This document shows positions 1 to 8,140 of a stretch of 40,106 bases of DNA, piece by piece. The position numbers were made by a program, and so were the translations under genes. How positions within the stretch are numbered: position 1 is the stretch's first letter; the number at the start of each line of letters is the position of its first letter. The notes beneath the pieces are model-generated. The model was not told where the DNA came from and searched no databases. It worked only from the letters and a program-made list of their open reading frames with translations. This DNA comes from Actinomycetota bacterium. GTDB lineage: Bacteria > Actinomycetota > Actinomycetes > Actinomycetales > Microbacteriaceae. The stretch lies in assembly GCA_013297625.1 (NCBI GenBank), contig JAAFHT010000012.1, forward strand, positions 1 to 40,106. Reading direction: 5' to 3'.

Positions 1-1545
1 CGTCGCGGCCGTCCCGGCCACGACGCCCCCTACCTGACGGTGCTCGGCACCCCCGGTTTCGGCTTCCGCTCGGGCGAAGTGTGGGCGCTCCACCACGCCT
101 GGAGTGGCAACAGCACGACGGGCGTCGAGTCGATGCCCACGGGCCACCGCCGTCTGCTCGCCTCAGAGCTACTCGACCCCGCCGAGATCGTGCTCGCCCC
201 GGGCGAGACCTACACAACCCCCGAGACCGTCCTCGCGTGGTCGAACACCGGACTAGACGGCCTGAGCGACCGCTTGCACCCCTTCGTGCGCGCCCTCACT
301 CCCCCGACGCACCGCCCTGTCGTGCTCAACACGTGGGAGGCCGTCTACTTCGACCACGCGCTCGAATCACTCATGCCCCTCGTCGACGCGGCGGCTGAGC
401 TCGGCATCGAGCGCTTCGTGCTCGACGACGGGTGGTTCACGGGCCGCACTGACGACCGCCGCGCGCTGGGCGACTGGACGGTTGACCCGGAACGCTGGCC
501 ATCCGGGCTGCACCCCCTTGCCGACGCCGTTGTCGAGCGCGGGATGGAGTTCGGCCTGTGGGTCGAGCCCGAGATGGTGAGCCCCGATTCGCGGCTGGCG
601 CGGGAGCATCCCGAGTGGATGCTCGCCGATGCCGCCGACGACACCCAGCATCCCCCCACCTGGCGCTTCCAGCACACGCTCGACCTCACGATCGACGAGG
701 CGCGCGCCCACGTGCTCGAGGCCCTGAGCGCGCTGCTGGCCGAGGACCCCATCGCCTTTCTCAAGTGGGATCACAACCGCGACCAGCACGCCGGCACCGC
801 GGCGGCCCACACGCGCGCGGTGTATGCGCTCATTGATGACCTGCGCGCGCGTTTTCCGCATGTCGCCATCGAGAGTTGCGCCTCGGGCGGGGCGCGCGTC
901 GACCTCGGCATGGCCGCGCGGGTGCATCGCTTCTGGACGAGCGACACCAACGACGCCCTCGATCGGCAGCGCATCCAGCGCTACAGCGGTCTGCTCATGC
1001 CACCCGAGTTGCTCGGCGGCCACGTCGGCGCACCGCGCGCGCACATCACAGGACGCACGCACGACCTGTCGTTCCGCCTCGCCACGGCGCTGTTCGGCAG
1101 CGCGGGCATCGAGTGGAACGTCACGACCGCCGACTCCGCCCAGCTCGAGGCGTTGCGTGAGTGGGTCGCGACGGTCAAGCTCGTGCGCCCGCTGCTCACG
1201 ACGGGCCGCACGGTGCGCACCGACGAACCCGGCGACGACCGCTATGTGCACGGCCTCGTCGCGCACGATGGTTCTGAGGCGCTCATCGCCCTTGTGACGC
1301 TGTCGACGGCGGCCGTCGCGGTGCCGCCTCCCCTGCGTTTTCCGGGGCTCGACCCCGACCGGCGCTATCGCATTGAGCCCCTCACCGTGGGCGGGCCGCC
1401 GCATGCGGTTCAGGATGCTCCCCCCGCGTGGCTCGCCGACGGAGGCATCACCCTCACGGGTCGGCTGCTTGCCGACCTCGGGCTGCCCGTTCCGCTACTC
1501 GCGCCCGAGCAGGCGCTGCTGCTGCGTGCGGTCGCGGTCGACTAG
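1..1545 (+). CDS. alpha-galactosidase, GH36 family (5' end outside window)
   Basis: This is the C-terminal two thirds or so of a clan GH-D alpha-galactosidase, which hydrolyses terminal alpha-galactosides such as melibiose and raffinose. The frame is open from the first base, so the GTG at 40 is internal and the true start lies upstream. The catalytic barrel is clear: VLNTWEAVYF, the VLDDGWF segment, GLWVEPEMV, then KWDHNR, whose Asp (bases 769-771) is the expected nucleophile. SCASGGARVDLG follows, then RFWTSDTND, whose Asp (943-945) is the expected acid/base. A short beta-sandwich tail ends the protein. No signal peptide can be judged. The next gene points towards it, so any operon partners lie upstream of the window. 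Family assignment is secure; substrate range is inferred. Confidence 0.93.
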   Translation, partial: RRGRPGHDAPYLTVLGTPGFGFRSGEVWALHHAWSGNSTTGVESMPTGHRRLLASELLDPAEIVLAPGETYTTPETVLAWSNTGLDGLSDRLHPFVRALTPPTHRPVVLNTWEAVYFDHALESLMPLVDAAAELGIERFVLDDGWFTGRTDDRRALGDWTVDPERWPSGLHPLADAVVERGMEFGLWVEPEMVSPDSRLAREHPEWMLADAADDTQHPPTWRFQHTLDLTIDEARAHVLEALSALLAEDPIAFLKWDHNRDQHAGTAAAHTRAVYALIDDLRARFPHVAIESCASGGARVDLGMAARVHRFWTSDTNDALDRQRIQRYSGLLMPPELLGGHVGAPRAHITGRTHDLSFRLATALFGSAGIEWNVTTADSAQLEALREWVATVKLVRPLLTTGRTVRTDEPGDDRYVHGLVAHDGSEALIALVTLSTAAVAVPPPLRFPGLDPDRRYRIEPLTVGGPPHAVQDAPPAWLADGGITLTGRLLADLGLPVPLLAPEQALLLRAVAVD

Positions 1546-1569
1546 GACTGCAGCGCACTGTGCTTCTTG

Positions 1570-2299
1570 CTACGCCTGCAAGGCGTAGAGCGCCACGGCG
1601 CTCGCGGCCGCGACGTTGAGCGAATCAACGCCATGCGCCATGGGGATCGTCACGCTCGGGCGCGCTCGCCGCGAACTCGCGCAAGCCCACGGCGTCGTCG
1701 GCCAATGCGAGAGCGGCAATCGTGAAGCCCGCGGCATGCAGCTCGGGCACGGCGTCGCTCCACTCGGGCAGCCGCGTCCACGGCACCTGCAGAACCGTGC
1801 CCATCGACACGCGCACACTGCGACGGTAGAGCGGGTCGGCGCAGCGCGGCGTGATGAGCACGGCGTCTGCTCCGAGGCCCGCCACCGAGCGGAAGATCGC
1901 TCCGACGTTGGTGTGGTCGACGACGTCTTCGACGATGACGACACGGCGGGCATCCCCTAGCACGTCAGCAACCGTGGGCAGCGCGGGCCGGTGCATGCTC
2001 GCGAGGGCTCCGCGGTGCAAGTGAAAGCCCGTGAGTTCTTCGAGCAAACCGGCCTCGCCGACATACACGGGCACGTCGAGGTCACCCACGAGAGCCTCGA
2101 GATCGGGGAGCCACTTCTCGCTCGTGAGCACCGACCGCGGCTCGTGCCCGGCCCGCAGCGCGCGGCCGATGACCGTGATCGACTCGGCGATGTAGAGGCC
2201 GCCTCCAGGCTCGGTCGCGACGCGCAGAGCGACGTCGGTGAGCCGCGCGTAGTCGGCGAGAGCGGGTTCGTCGAGCGTCGTAATGTGCTCGATGCGCAT
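1570..2299 (-). pseudogene. SpoU/TrmH-family RNA 2'-O-methyltransferase, broken by an out-of-frame internal deletion
   Basis: The gene reads well from ATG 2299 (MRIEHITT) through the RNA-binding N-domain and SPOUT motif I (VEDVVDHTNVGAIFRSV) to about base 1655. The rest of this frame (PERDDPHGAWR, stop at 1625) is not family-like. The conserved C-terminal motif III, IPMAHGVDSLNV followed by AAASAVALYAL, lies in a different frame and ends at the stop at 1570; the two frames meet at base 1654. SpoU enzymes normally carry motif II (a GxEGxGL-type loop of the SAM-binding knot) between these blocks, and here it is absent. About 25-30 codons therefore seem to be missing as well as the frame being lost. 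This fits a real deletion better than a one-base sequencing error. ORF callers that start at 2419 extend too far upstream. Confidence 0.8.
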
Positions 2300-2403
2300 G
2301 GATGCCCGCCTTTCGCTCGCAACGCGTCGGTCGCCCTGCCAGCCTCCGGAAACATACTCGAAATCAGAGCGTTCTAGTCTGCAAGGGAACCACCGGAGGC
2401 CCC

Positions 2404-3255
2404 ATGTCGATCGCCGCACCGCTCGTCGAGCTTGATGCGGCCGCGCGTGCCTCCGTCGAGCAAGCGATCGAGCTGCTGCGTGGCCGTCGCATCGCGGTGC
2501 TGACGGGGGCGGGCGTGAGCACCGACTCCGGAATCCCCGATTACCGCGGTGTCGGCGCTCCCGTGCGCACGCCCATGACCTACAGCCAGTTTTTGGCTGA
2601 CGAGCCCTACCGCAAGCGCTATTGGGCCGGCAGTCACCTCGGGTGGGAGCGCTTTGCCGCCGCAGGCCCCAACGCGGGGCACCGCACGCTCGCCGACCTT
2701 GAGCAGGGTGGCGTCGTCACAGGAGTCGTGACGCAGAATGTCGACGGCTTGCACGTGCGCGCGGGCAGTCGTCGCGTCGTCGACTTGCACGGCAGCATGG
2801 ATCGCGTCACGTGCTTGCACTGCGGCCAAACCTTCGACCGCGGAGCCATCGCCGAGCGCATCGCTCGCCTCAACCCCTGGCTGACCGACGCCGACGCCAC
2901 GATGAACCCTGATGGCGATGCCGAGGTTGCCGACGTCTCGCGCTTTCAGGTTCCTGAATGCTCGGTGTGTGGGGGCACGCTCAAGCCCGACATCGTGTTC
3001 TTTGGCGAGTTCGTGCCGCCCGTCAAGTTTGAAGAGGCGCGCGGCATTGTGGCTCGATCGGATGCTCTGCTCGTGCTCGGCTCCTCCCTCGTCGTCAACT
3101 CGGGCATCCGGCTCGTGGGCCTCGCCGCCAAGAAGCGCATTCCCACGATCATCGTCAACCGCGGTGAGACGAAGGCTGACGCTCGCGCCGCGCTCAAGAT
3201 TGACGCGGGAACGACGGAAACCCTCGCGGCGTTCAGCGAGGCCTTGCTCGCCTAA
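2404..3255 (+). CDS. SIR2-family NAD-dependent protein deacylase (sirtuin)
   Basis: A 283-residue sirtuin that removes acyl groups from lysine using NAD. The start is ATG 2404, preceded by GGAGG with good spacing; an in-frame extension to 2302 has no support. The NAD-binding GAGVSTDSGIPDYRG lies at residues 35-49, TQNVDGLH at about 110-117, and the catalytic His in LHG at 129. Four zinc cysteines are visible: CLHC (137 and 140) and CSVC further on. GSSL and IIVNRG complete the Rossmann fold. The GIPDYR motif and the segment after it resemble class II (SIRT4-like) sirtuins rather than the CobB class, but this sub-class call is an inference. The gene diverges from the broken methyltransferase across about 100 bp and has no partner downstream. 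Confidence 0.93.
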   Translation: MSIAAPLVELDAAARASVEQAIELLRGRRIAVLTGAGVSTDSGIPDYRGVGAPVRTPMTYSQFLADEPYRKRYWAGSHLGWERFAAAGPNAGHRTLADLEQGGVVTGVVTQNVDGLHVRAGSRRVVDLHGSMDRVTCLHCGQTFDRGAIAERIARLNPWLTDADATMNPDGDAEVADVSRFQVPECSVCGGTLKPDIVFFGEFVPPVKFEEARGIVARSDALLVLGSSLVVNSGIRLVGLAAKKRIPTIIVNRGETKADARAALKIDAGTTETLAAFSEALLA

Positions 3256-3291
3256 CGGCGAAGTCGCCACTCATGTGAGAGTATCTCGATC

Positions 3292-3756
3292 ATGACTCGA
3301 CGAATCGCCGTGCTGCCGGCGCTGATCATTGCCACGTTCGTGATGGCCGGATGCAGTGCGCCCGAAGCTGAGCCGACATCCGCTCCCACCGGCGACTCGG
3401 AATCCAGCGCGACCAGTCCGCTCATGGACGTTCCCTCCAGCGATGCGAACTGGGAGTGCGGACACGTGAGCGCGCTCCTTGGCATTCAGACCCGATCAGA
3501 GTGGGAACTCGAGAACGGTGTGATCGACCAGGCCACCTTTGACGCGCGCGCTGCGGGGCTGGTTGATGCCTGGACGCAGCTTCCCCAGGGTCAGTCCGAT
3601 GTCTCCCCTGCCCTGCAGGAAGCCAGTGCCGCCGCGCCGGATGGCATTGGTGGCGAGAATGTGGTGTTCACACGCGCAATCGACTCACTCGGCTCGACGT
3701 GCGATGCGGCGGGGTCTGTCGTCATCTTCGGCACCCTGCCTGAGATGGGCGGCTGA
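3292..3756 (+). CDS. small secreted lipoprotein of unknown function
   Basis: A 154-residue protein with a type II signal peptide: two Arg residues near the N-terminus, a hydrophobic stretch at about 5-19, and the lipobox VMAGC with the lipidated Cys at 21. A Ser/Thr/Pro/Glu-rich spacer (22-50) should tether a small globular domain to the outer face of the membrane. That domain contains two further cysteines (56 in WECGHV and 137 in STCDAAG), which could form a disulfide. I recognise no enzyme or binding family. The gene stands alone, 36 bp after the sirtuin and 56 bp before the phosphatase. Confidence 0.85.
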   Translation: MTRRIAVLPALIIATFVMAGCSAPEAEPTSAPTGDSESSATSPLMDVPSSDANWECGHVSALLGIQTRSEWELENGVIDQATFDARAAGLVDAWTQLPQGQSDVSPALQEASAAAPDGIGGENVVFTRAIDSLGSTCDAAGSVVIFGTLPEMGG

Positions 3757-3812
3757 GCAACGCGACCTTCGACCCCGCCTAGGCTGATGAGGTTGGACGA
3801 AAGGGAATCCTC

Positions 3813-4448
3813 ATGACGGTCTTCGCACTCGTGCGGCACGGCGAAACCGATTGGAACCGCGAGCGGCGCATCCAGGGCTCGACCGACATCCCGCTCAACG
3901 ACACGGGGCGTGAGCAAGCTCGCGTCACGGGAGCCCTTCTCGCGAGTCGCCGCTGGACCGCGCTGGTCGCCTCGCCTCTGTCACGCGCATCCGAAACCGC
4001 GCGTCTCATCGGCGCCGAGGTGGGTCTCGGTGACCCCGAGCTTGAGCCGCGGCTCGCCGAGCGCGACTACGGCGCGGCTGAGGGACTCACCGGCCCCGAG
4101 ATTGACCTTCGCTACCCCGACGGCGCTGACGTGCCGGGTCGCGAACCGCGCGAAGCCGTCGCCGAGCGGGCCGTTGCCGCCCTGCACGACCTGGCCGCGC
4201 GTCACCCGGGCGAAGCCGTCATCGTCGTCGCGCACGGCGGTGTCATCCGCAGCCTGCTCGAGACGGTTGCACCGGGTCGGCACCGCGAGCCGATCACCAA
4301 TGGTTCGGTGCATTCGTTCCGGCACGCCGACGGGGCCCTCGAGCTCGTCGCCTTCGATGACCCCATCGACGAGCAGTCGATCTTTCCAATGGCAGTCGAC
4401 TTTGAGCAGCAGAACCGGCTCGCCGAGCGCGAGCGCGAGGGCCGCTGA
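3813..4448 (+). CDS. histidine phosphatase family protein (phosphoglycerate mutase-like)
   Basis: A 211-residue member of the histidine phosphatase superfamily. LVRHGETDWN at residues 6-15 contains the phospho-accepting His (9) and its Arg (8). RIQGSTDIPLNDTGREQA follows in the usual place, and VVAHGGVIRSL carries the second catalytic His. The family includes cofactor-dependent phosphoglycerate mutases and broad phosphatases. The short length and divergent middle favour a phosphatase (PhoE/GpmB-like) over the glycolytic mutase, but the substrate cannot be read from sequence. The stop codon overlaps the start of the YbaK-type gene by one base (TGATG at 4446-4450), so the two are probably translated together. 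Confidence 0.93.
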   Translation: MTVFALVRHGETDWNRERRIQGSTDIPLNDTGREQARVTGALLASRRWTALVASPLSRASETARLIGAEVGLGDPELEPRLAERDYGAAEGLTGPEIDLRYPDGADVPGREPREAVAERAVAALHDLAARHPGEAVIVVAHGGVIRSLLETVAPGRHREPITNGSVHSFRHADGALELVAFDDPIDEQSIFPMAVDFEQQNRLAEREREGR

Positions 4449-4921
4449 TGGCGAGCGGCCCCGAGCGGTTTGTGGCGGCGACCGCGCACCTGCCGATTAC
4501 CCCGCAACGGATGCCCGACTCCACCCACACGGCCGCCGAAGCCGCGGATGCCGTGGGTTGTGAGGTCGGCGCGATCGTCAAGTCACTCGTCTTCGTCACC
4601 GTCACTGACTCCGAGCGTGAGCCCGTGCTCGCACTCGTGTGCGGCGACAACCGTGCCGACCTCGATGCCCTCGCGAGCGTCGTCGTCGCTCGCATCGAGA
4701 AGGCGGACGCGAACACGGTCAAGCAGGCGACGGGCTACTCAATCGGCGGCGTGCCCCCGCTCGGACATCCCGCGCCCGTGCGTACGGTGATCGACCGCGA
4801 CCTGCTGCGCTTCGAGACCGTCTGGTCGGCAGCGGGCAGTGCCTACGACGTCTTCGCGGCGACCCCACAGCAGCTCGTCGAGTGGACGGGCGGCGAGCTC
4901 GCCGACATCGGTTCGCGCTGA
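4448..4921 (+). CDS. YbaK/EbsC-family aminoacyl-tRNA deacylase
   Basis: A 157-residue single-domain protein of the YbaK/ProX superfamily, whose members hydrolyse mischarged tRNAs such as Cys-tRNA(Pro) or Ala-tRNA(Pro). Visible family features are TAAEAADAVGCEVGAIVKSLVF with the conserved Lys, the LALVCGDNRAD strand, and the SIGGVPPLGH loop that forms the substrate pocket. It begins on the last base of the phosphatase stop codon. Which mischarged tRNA it edits cannot be decided here; actinobacterial proteins of this type are often annotated only as YbaK/EbsC family. It converges on the minus-strand membrane-protein gene, with 22 bp between the stops. Confidence 0.92.
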   Translation: MASGPERFVAATAHLPITPQRMPDSTHTAAEAADAVGCEVGAIVKSLVFVTVTDSEREPVLALVCGDNRADLDALASVVVARIEKADANTVKQATGYSIGGVPPLGHPAPVRTVIDRDLLRFETVWSAAGSAYDVFAATPQQLVEWTGGELADIGSR

Positions 4922-4943
4922 CCCGCATCGTCAGGCCTTGTGG

Positions 4944-6101
4944 TCAGCGACCTGCCTCTTTCCTGGGCCCGGGGCCGGGGTATACGGCGCCCCACTCGGC
5001 GTCAGAGAGAAACGGCTTCCCTGCGTCGCGGATGATCTCGCCGCTAACTGGATGCCTCTGGTCCAAATCGATGAACTTGTCCCGATAACTGGTGTAACCC
5101 CGATCGAACTCTCGGTTGCTCTCGATGCGCGCCATGACGTGAAAGACGTACGAGGCAAGTGGGGGACCGAAGATGAGCACGGCGGCGATGGGAATGAACG
5201 GAACTCGTGCATCACCGAGTGACAGCAATACGAACGCGAAGAGGCCAGAACCAGCACTTGCCACTCCGGCAATGAAGCTCAAGCGCTGGAGACGAAAGGC
5301 TGAGATTCCCCGATGCACCTGCCGCGCATCGTAGGACGAGGCTCGGTGCGTTTCCTTGTGCGCAGGAGGACTTGTCCTCGGTGAGATCGGCGTGACCATA
5401 GTTTCTTCAGATCGCTGCGGAAGAGCGGGACCCGGGGACTGAGGGCTCGCCGCGTCAGTGCGGCCTCGGGCGATCTGGGAGACAAACTCGATGAGCTCAG
5501 CGCGTCGGTGAGGGCGGGTGTAGAACGTCCACTGACGATCGAGGGGTGAGAACGGAAAGCGTGAGTCCGGCTCGGCGAGTCGCAGAATGATCCTCCCCGG
5601 CTTGCTCGCTGCGGTCGCCGCTTCCGTTGTCACGTCGACAATCCGGCTCCAGGGAAGGACAATGTCGCCTTGAGATGACGGCTGCAGAAAGCGCACACCG
5701 CTAGTCGAGAAAACAAGAACACCGGCGAAGGGTAAGGCGGAGATCCAACCCCCTGAGTGAACGAAACGGGTCTTCTCTTGCCAACGGGTTTGAACCACAC
5801 CGACATAGAACGAGTCCGCGTGCTCAGTCGAGGCGACCCGAAGGAGACGAGACACAAGGACACCCTGCACGACCATATAGAGCACGAAGAGCGCAATGAG
5901 GCCAGCAAAGATGACGACGATGATCCCTAAAGTCATCCGGCTATCGCCCCGGCCACTCACCGCGATGTCAGGCAAAAACTGATCTAGTGCGAAGCCGCCC
6001 CAAAGTGCCAGCGCCGCGATAGCGGCAGCAACTCCGTTGATGATCCAGAAAGCTTGCGGGCCGGCCTTGTCTTGACTGCTCTCGCCATCGTGAGTCGTCA
6101 C
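4944..6101 (-). CDS. four-segment membrane protein with a PH-like middle domain, unknown function
   Basis: A predicted 385-residue membrane protein. I place the start at GTG 6101, because it overlaps the stop of the upstream glycosyltransferase gene in a 4-base GTGA; the longer frame to 6227 reads into that gene and starts with low-complexity Arg/Ala. Two hydrophobic segments lie at about 18-38 and 57-83. A soluble domain follows (roughly 90-215) with a short hydrophobic hairpin, VLPWSRIVDVTT, and an HRRAELIEFV end that looks like the PH-like folds of bacterial membrane proteins. A Pro/Ser linker comes next, then two more hydrophobic segments at about 274-295 and 300-322, and a charged C-terminus. 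I do not recognise a named family. Coupling to a glycosyltransferase suggests a cell-envelope role. Confidence 0.75.
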   Translation of the reverse strand: MTTHDGESSQDKAGPQAFWIINGVAAAIAALALWGGFALDQFLPDIAVSGRGDSRMTLGIIVVIFAGLIALFVLYMVVQGVLVSRLLRVASTEHADSFYVGVVQTRWQEKTRFVHSGGWISALPFAGVLVFSTSGVRFLQPSSQGDIVLPWSRIVDVTTEAATAASKPGRIILRLAEPDSRFPFSPLDRQWTFYTRPHRRAELIEFVSQIARGRTDAASPQSPGPALPQRSEETMVTPISPRTSPPAHKETHRASSYDARQVHRGISAFRLQRLSFIAGVASAGSGLFAFVLLSLGDARVPFIPIAAVLIFGPPLASYVFHVMARIESNREFDRGYTSYRDKFIDLDQRHPVSGEIIRDAGKPFLSDAEWGAVYPGPGPRKEAGR

Positions 6102-7201
6102 TGGGGGGCCGCCCGACGGCCTCCGAGAGCGGCCTGCTCGCGCAGCAACTCGAGCAGCACGGCTGCCGAACGACTCCAGTCGAAGCGCGCGGCCTCGGCG
6201 GGTGCGGTGGCCGAGCGACGCTCCCACTCCCCCGTGGCCAGCAGTTCGGTGATGCGGGCGGCGAAAGCATCCGCATCCCCTGCCGCCGCATAGAGCGCCG
6301 TGTCGCCGCCGATTTCGCGGAAGATCGGGATGTCGCTCACGACGACGGGCGTGCCGCGGCCCATGGCCTCGACGAGCGGGATGCCGAAGCCCTCATCGCG
6401 CGAGGCACTCACAAGCGCCGTCGCGCTGTCGAGCAGTGCGGCATACTCCTCGTCGGTCACGCCGTCATGCACGACAAGCGCGCCGGCGGGCGCTGCCGCT
6501 TCGAAACGCTCGCGATCGGCAGGGCGAATATGGCTCAACAGGTGCAGCCGTGCGCCGGGGAGCTGGCTGAGCGCCGCGACGAGCGTGTCGACGCCTTTGT
6601 AGGGCATGAACGAACCCATGTAGACGAGGTCGATACCCTCGGGCCGGGTTCGAGGTGCGACAACGGTCGGCCGGTCGGCGGCGTTCGGCACGACCGTGAT
6701 CGAGCGCTTGGTGAGCCGGTGCTGCCGCATGAGCTCGCGCGTGGTGTCGCTCACGGTCACGACGGCGTCGGCGCGATTAAGCAGCAGCCGCTGCGGCCAC
6801 CACGCGAGGTGGTACAGCCGCCAGCCGAGGCGCACGGGCCACGGCAGGTCGCGCGGTGGCGTCGGATGCGCGTAGTAGATCAGGTCGTGCAGCGTGAGCA
6901 CGAGCGGGTAGCGCCGACCGAAAGCTCCCATGGTCTGCATGGGGCTGAAGACGACGTCGGGCGACACGTGATTCACCTGCCGCGCCACAAAGGGCTCACG
7001 CGGGCTTGTGGGGCCGCTCACGCGATGCCATGGCAGCCCCCCGGGCAGCATGGCGAGTTGCCGCTCGTCGCTGATGAGCAGTTCGAGCGACTCGGTGTCG
7101 GCGAGTTGCGCGCGCAGGGCATCCACGAGGCTCGCCGTGAACCGGCTGATGCCGTCGTGGCGCGGAAACCGCACGTAGCGACAGTCGACGACGATCTTCA
7201 C
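6098..7201 (-). CDS. glycosyltransferase family 4 (GT-B fold)
   Basis: A 367-residue retaining glycosyltransferase of the GT4/GT1 group. The N-terminal acceptor domain begins MKIVVDCRYVRFPRHDGISR. The C-terminal donor domain shows VYMGSFMPYKGVDTLV, the donor-phosphate region, and the EX7E signature in DEGFGIPLVEAMGRG. There is no signal peptide or membrane segment, so it should act at the cytoplasmic face. The acceptor is unknown; lipid, wall glycan or glycolipid are all possible. It is the second gene of a tight operon: the hydrolase stops 3 bp upstream, and the membrane protein starts within its stop codon. Confidence 0.93.
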   Translation of the reverse strand: MKIVVDCRYVRFPRHDGISRFTASLVDALRAQLADTESLELLISDERQLAMLPGGLPWHRVSGPTSPREPFVARQVNHVSPDVVFSPMQTMGAFGRRYPLVLTLHDLIYYAHPTPPRDLPWPVRLGWRLYHLAWWPQRLLLNRADAVVTVSDTTRELMRQHRLTKRSITVVPNAADRPTVVAPRTRPEGIDLVYMGSFMPYKGVDTLVAALSQLPGARLHLLSHIRPADRERFEAAAPAGALVVHDGVTDEEYAALLDSATALVSASRDEGFGIPLVEAMGRGTPVVVSDIPIFREIGGDTALYAAAGDADAFAARITELLATGEWERRSATAPAEAARFDWSRSAAVLLELLREQAALGGRRAAPQ

Positions 7202-7204
7202 GGG

Positions 7205-8089
7205 CTACGCCAGAAACTCACGAATGGCCGCGGCCGCCTCGACGGGCTTCTCGTAGTGGACGAGGTGGCCGACGCCCTCGATGACGACGAGCTGGGCATC
7301 CGGAAAAAGCGTGACCAGGCGGCGCTGGGCCTCCAGCGGCGTGATGTCATCGTTGTCGGCGACGATCAGCAGGGTGTTTTGCGCGATGCCGGCGGCATAC
7401 TCCGAAACATCGTGAGAGACGGATGCGCGAAACGCCTCGAGCAGGCTGTCACGGTTCGCGAAGGCCGAGAAGTAGCGGTCGTGTTCTTCGTGAATCCACC
7501 GTCGCAGTTCTTTGTCGTCGGTCTTGGCCATCGTCACGCTCATGATGCGGGTCACGAGTCGGCTGCGAAGCGCGGCGAATCCGAGTCGTTGCGGCAGCGC
7601 GGCGCCGACGCGATAGAAGCCGACGGCGAGGCGCGTGAGAACGCCCCGCGGTCCCGCGAGCGCGTTCTGACCGATGGGGTTGATGAGCACAACCCGGGGC
7701 GTCGGCACCCCGCTTGCGACTGCGGCCGAGACCACGATCGACCCAAACGAGTGCCCGAGCAGCACCGCGGTGCCGCGCACGCCCGTGGCGGCGAGAAAGG
7801 CGTCGAGCCACGCGATGTAGCCCTCGATGTCGTGGGGGCGGTCGGCCAGCGGCTCGCTCGAGCCAAAGCCCGGGAGATCAGGGGCGAGAAAACGGATGCC
7901 CGGCAATTGCGCCACGACGGGCCCGAGCCCGTGGTGGTCGCCGCGAAAACCGTGCACGAGCACGACCGTGCGATCAGCGTCGGCCGGCCCGTATTCCACG
8001 AGGTGGGTCGAGACGCCGAGCACGTCGATCGTGCGATCGCGAGCGGGGATGAGCGCGAGGGCGTCGGCGTACGGGGAGGCGATAGGCAT
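7205..8089 (-). CDS. alpha/beta-fold hydrolase
   Basis: A 294-residue alpha/beta hydrolase starting at ATG 8089 (MPIASPYADAL); the longer frame to 8323 crosses the divergent exonuclease gene and is rejected. The oxyanion HGF sits at 46-48, the nucleophile elbow GHSFGS puts Ser at 114, VADNDDITP carries the likely acid, and GVGHLVHYEKP the catalytic His. These are carboxylesterase/lipase-type features with no clear substrate signature. It heads the operon with the glycosyltransferase and the membrane protein, so an acyl-ester or glycolipid substrate is a reasonable guess. The start faces the exonuclease gene across 51 bp, so promoters for both must overlap there. Confidence 0.9.
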   Translation of the reverse strand: MPIASPYADALALIPARDRTIDVLGVSTHLVEYGPADADRTVVLVHGFRGDHHGLGPVVAQLPGIRFLAPDLPGFGSSEPLADRPHDIEGYIAWLDAFLAATGVRGTAVLLGHSFGSIVVSAAVASGVPTPRVVLINPIGQNALAGPRGVLTRLAVGFYRVGAALPQRLGFAALRSRLVTRIMSVTMAKTDDKELRRWIHEEHDRYFSAFANRDSLLEAFRASVSHDVSEYAAGIAQNTLLIVADNDDITPLEAQRRLVTLFPDAQLVVIEGVGHLVHYEKPVEAAAAIREFLA

Positions 8090-8140
8090 TGCCTTCAGTC
8101 TAGGCAGGCCGCCGTCGGCGCACAGGCCTAGGCTGGCCGC

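Noticed and set aside
2375-2380. TAGTCT as -10 of the sirtuin gene
   Set aside because: No -35 match exists at any acceptable spacing, and this hexamer occurs by chance too easily to list as a promoter.
4916-4949. 8-bp inverted repeat spanning the convergent stops of the YbaK-type gene and the membrane-protein gene
   Set aside because: The loop is 18 bases and the arms are short. It mostly reflects TGACC/GGTCA around facing stop codons, so I do not call a terminator.
6467-8131. 554-codon open frame on the plus strand
   Set aside because: It is antisense to the GT4 glycosyltransferase and hydrolase. The product is rich in Arg, Gly, Asp and His with no domain motif.
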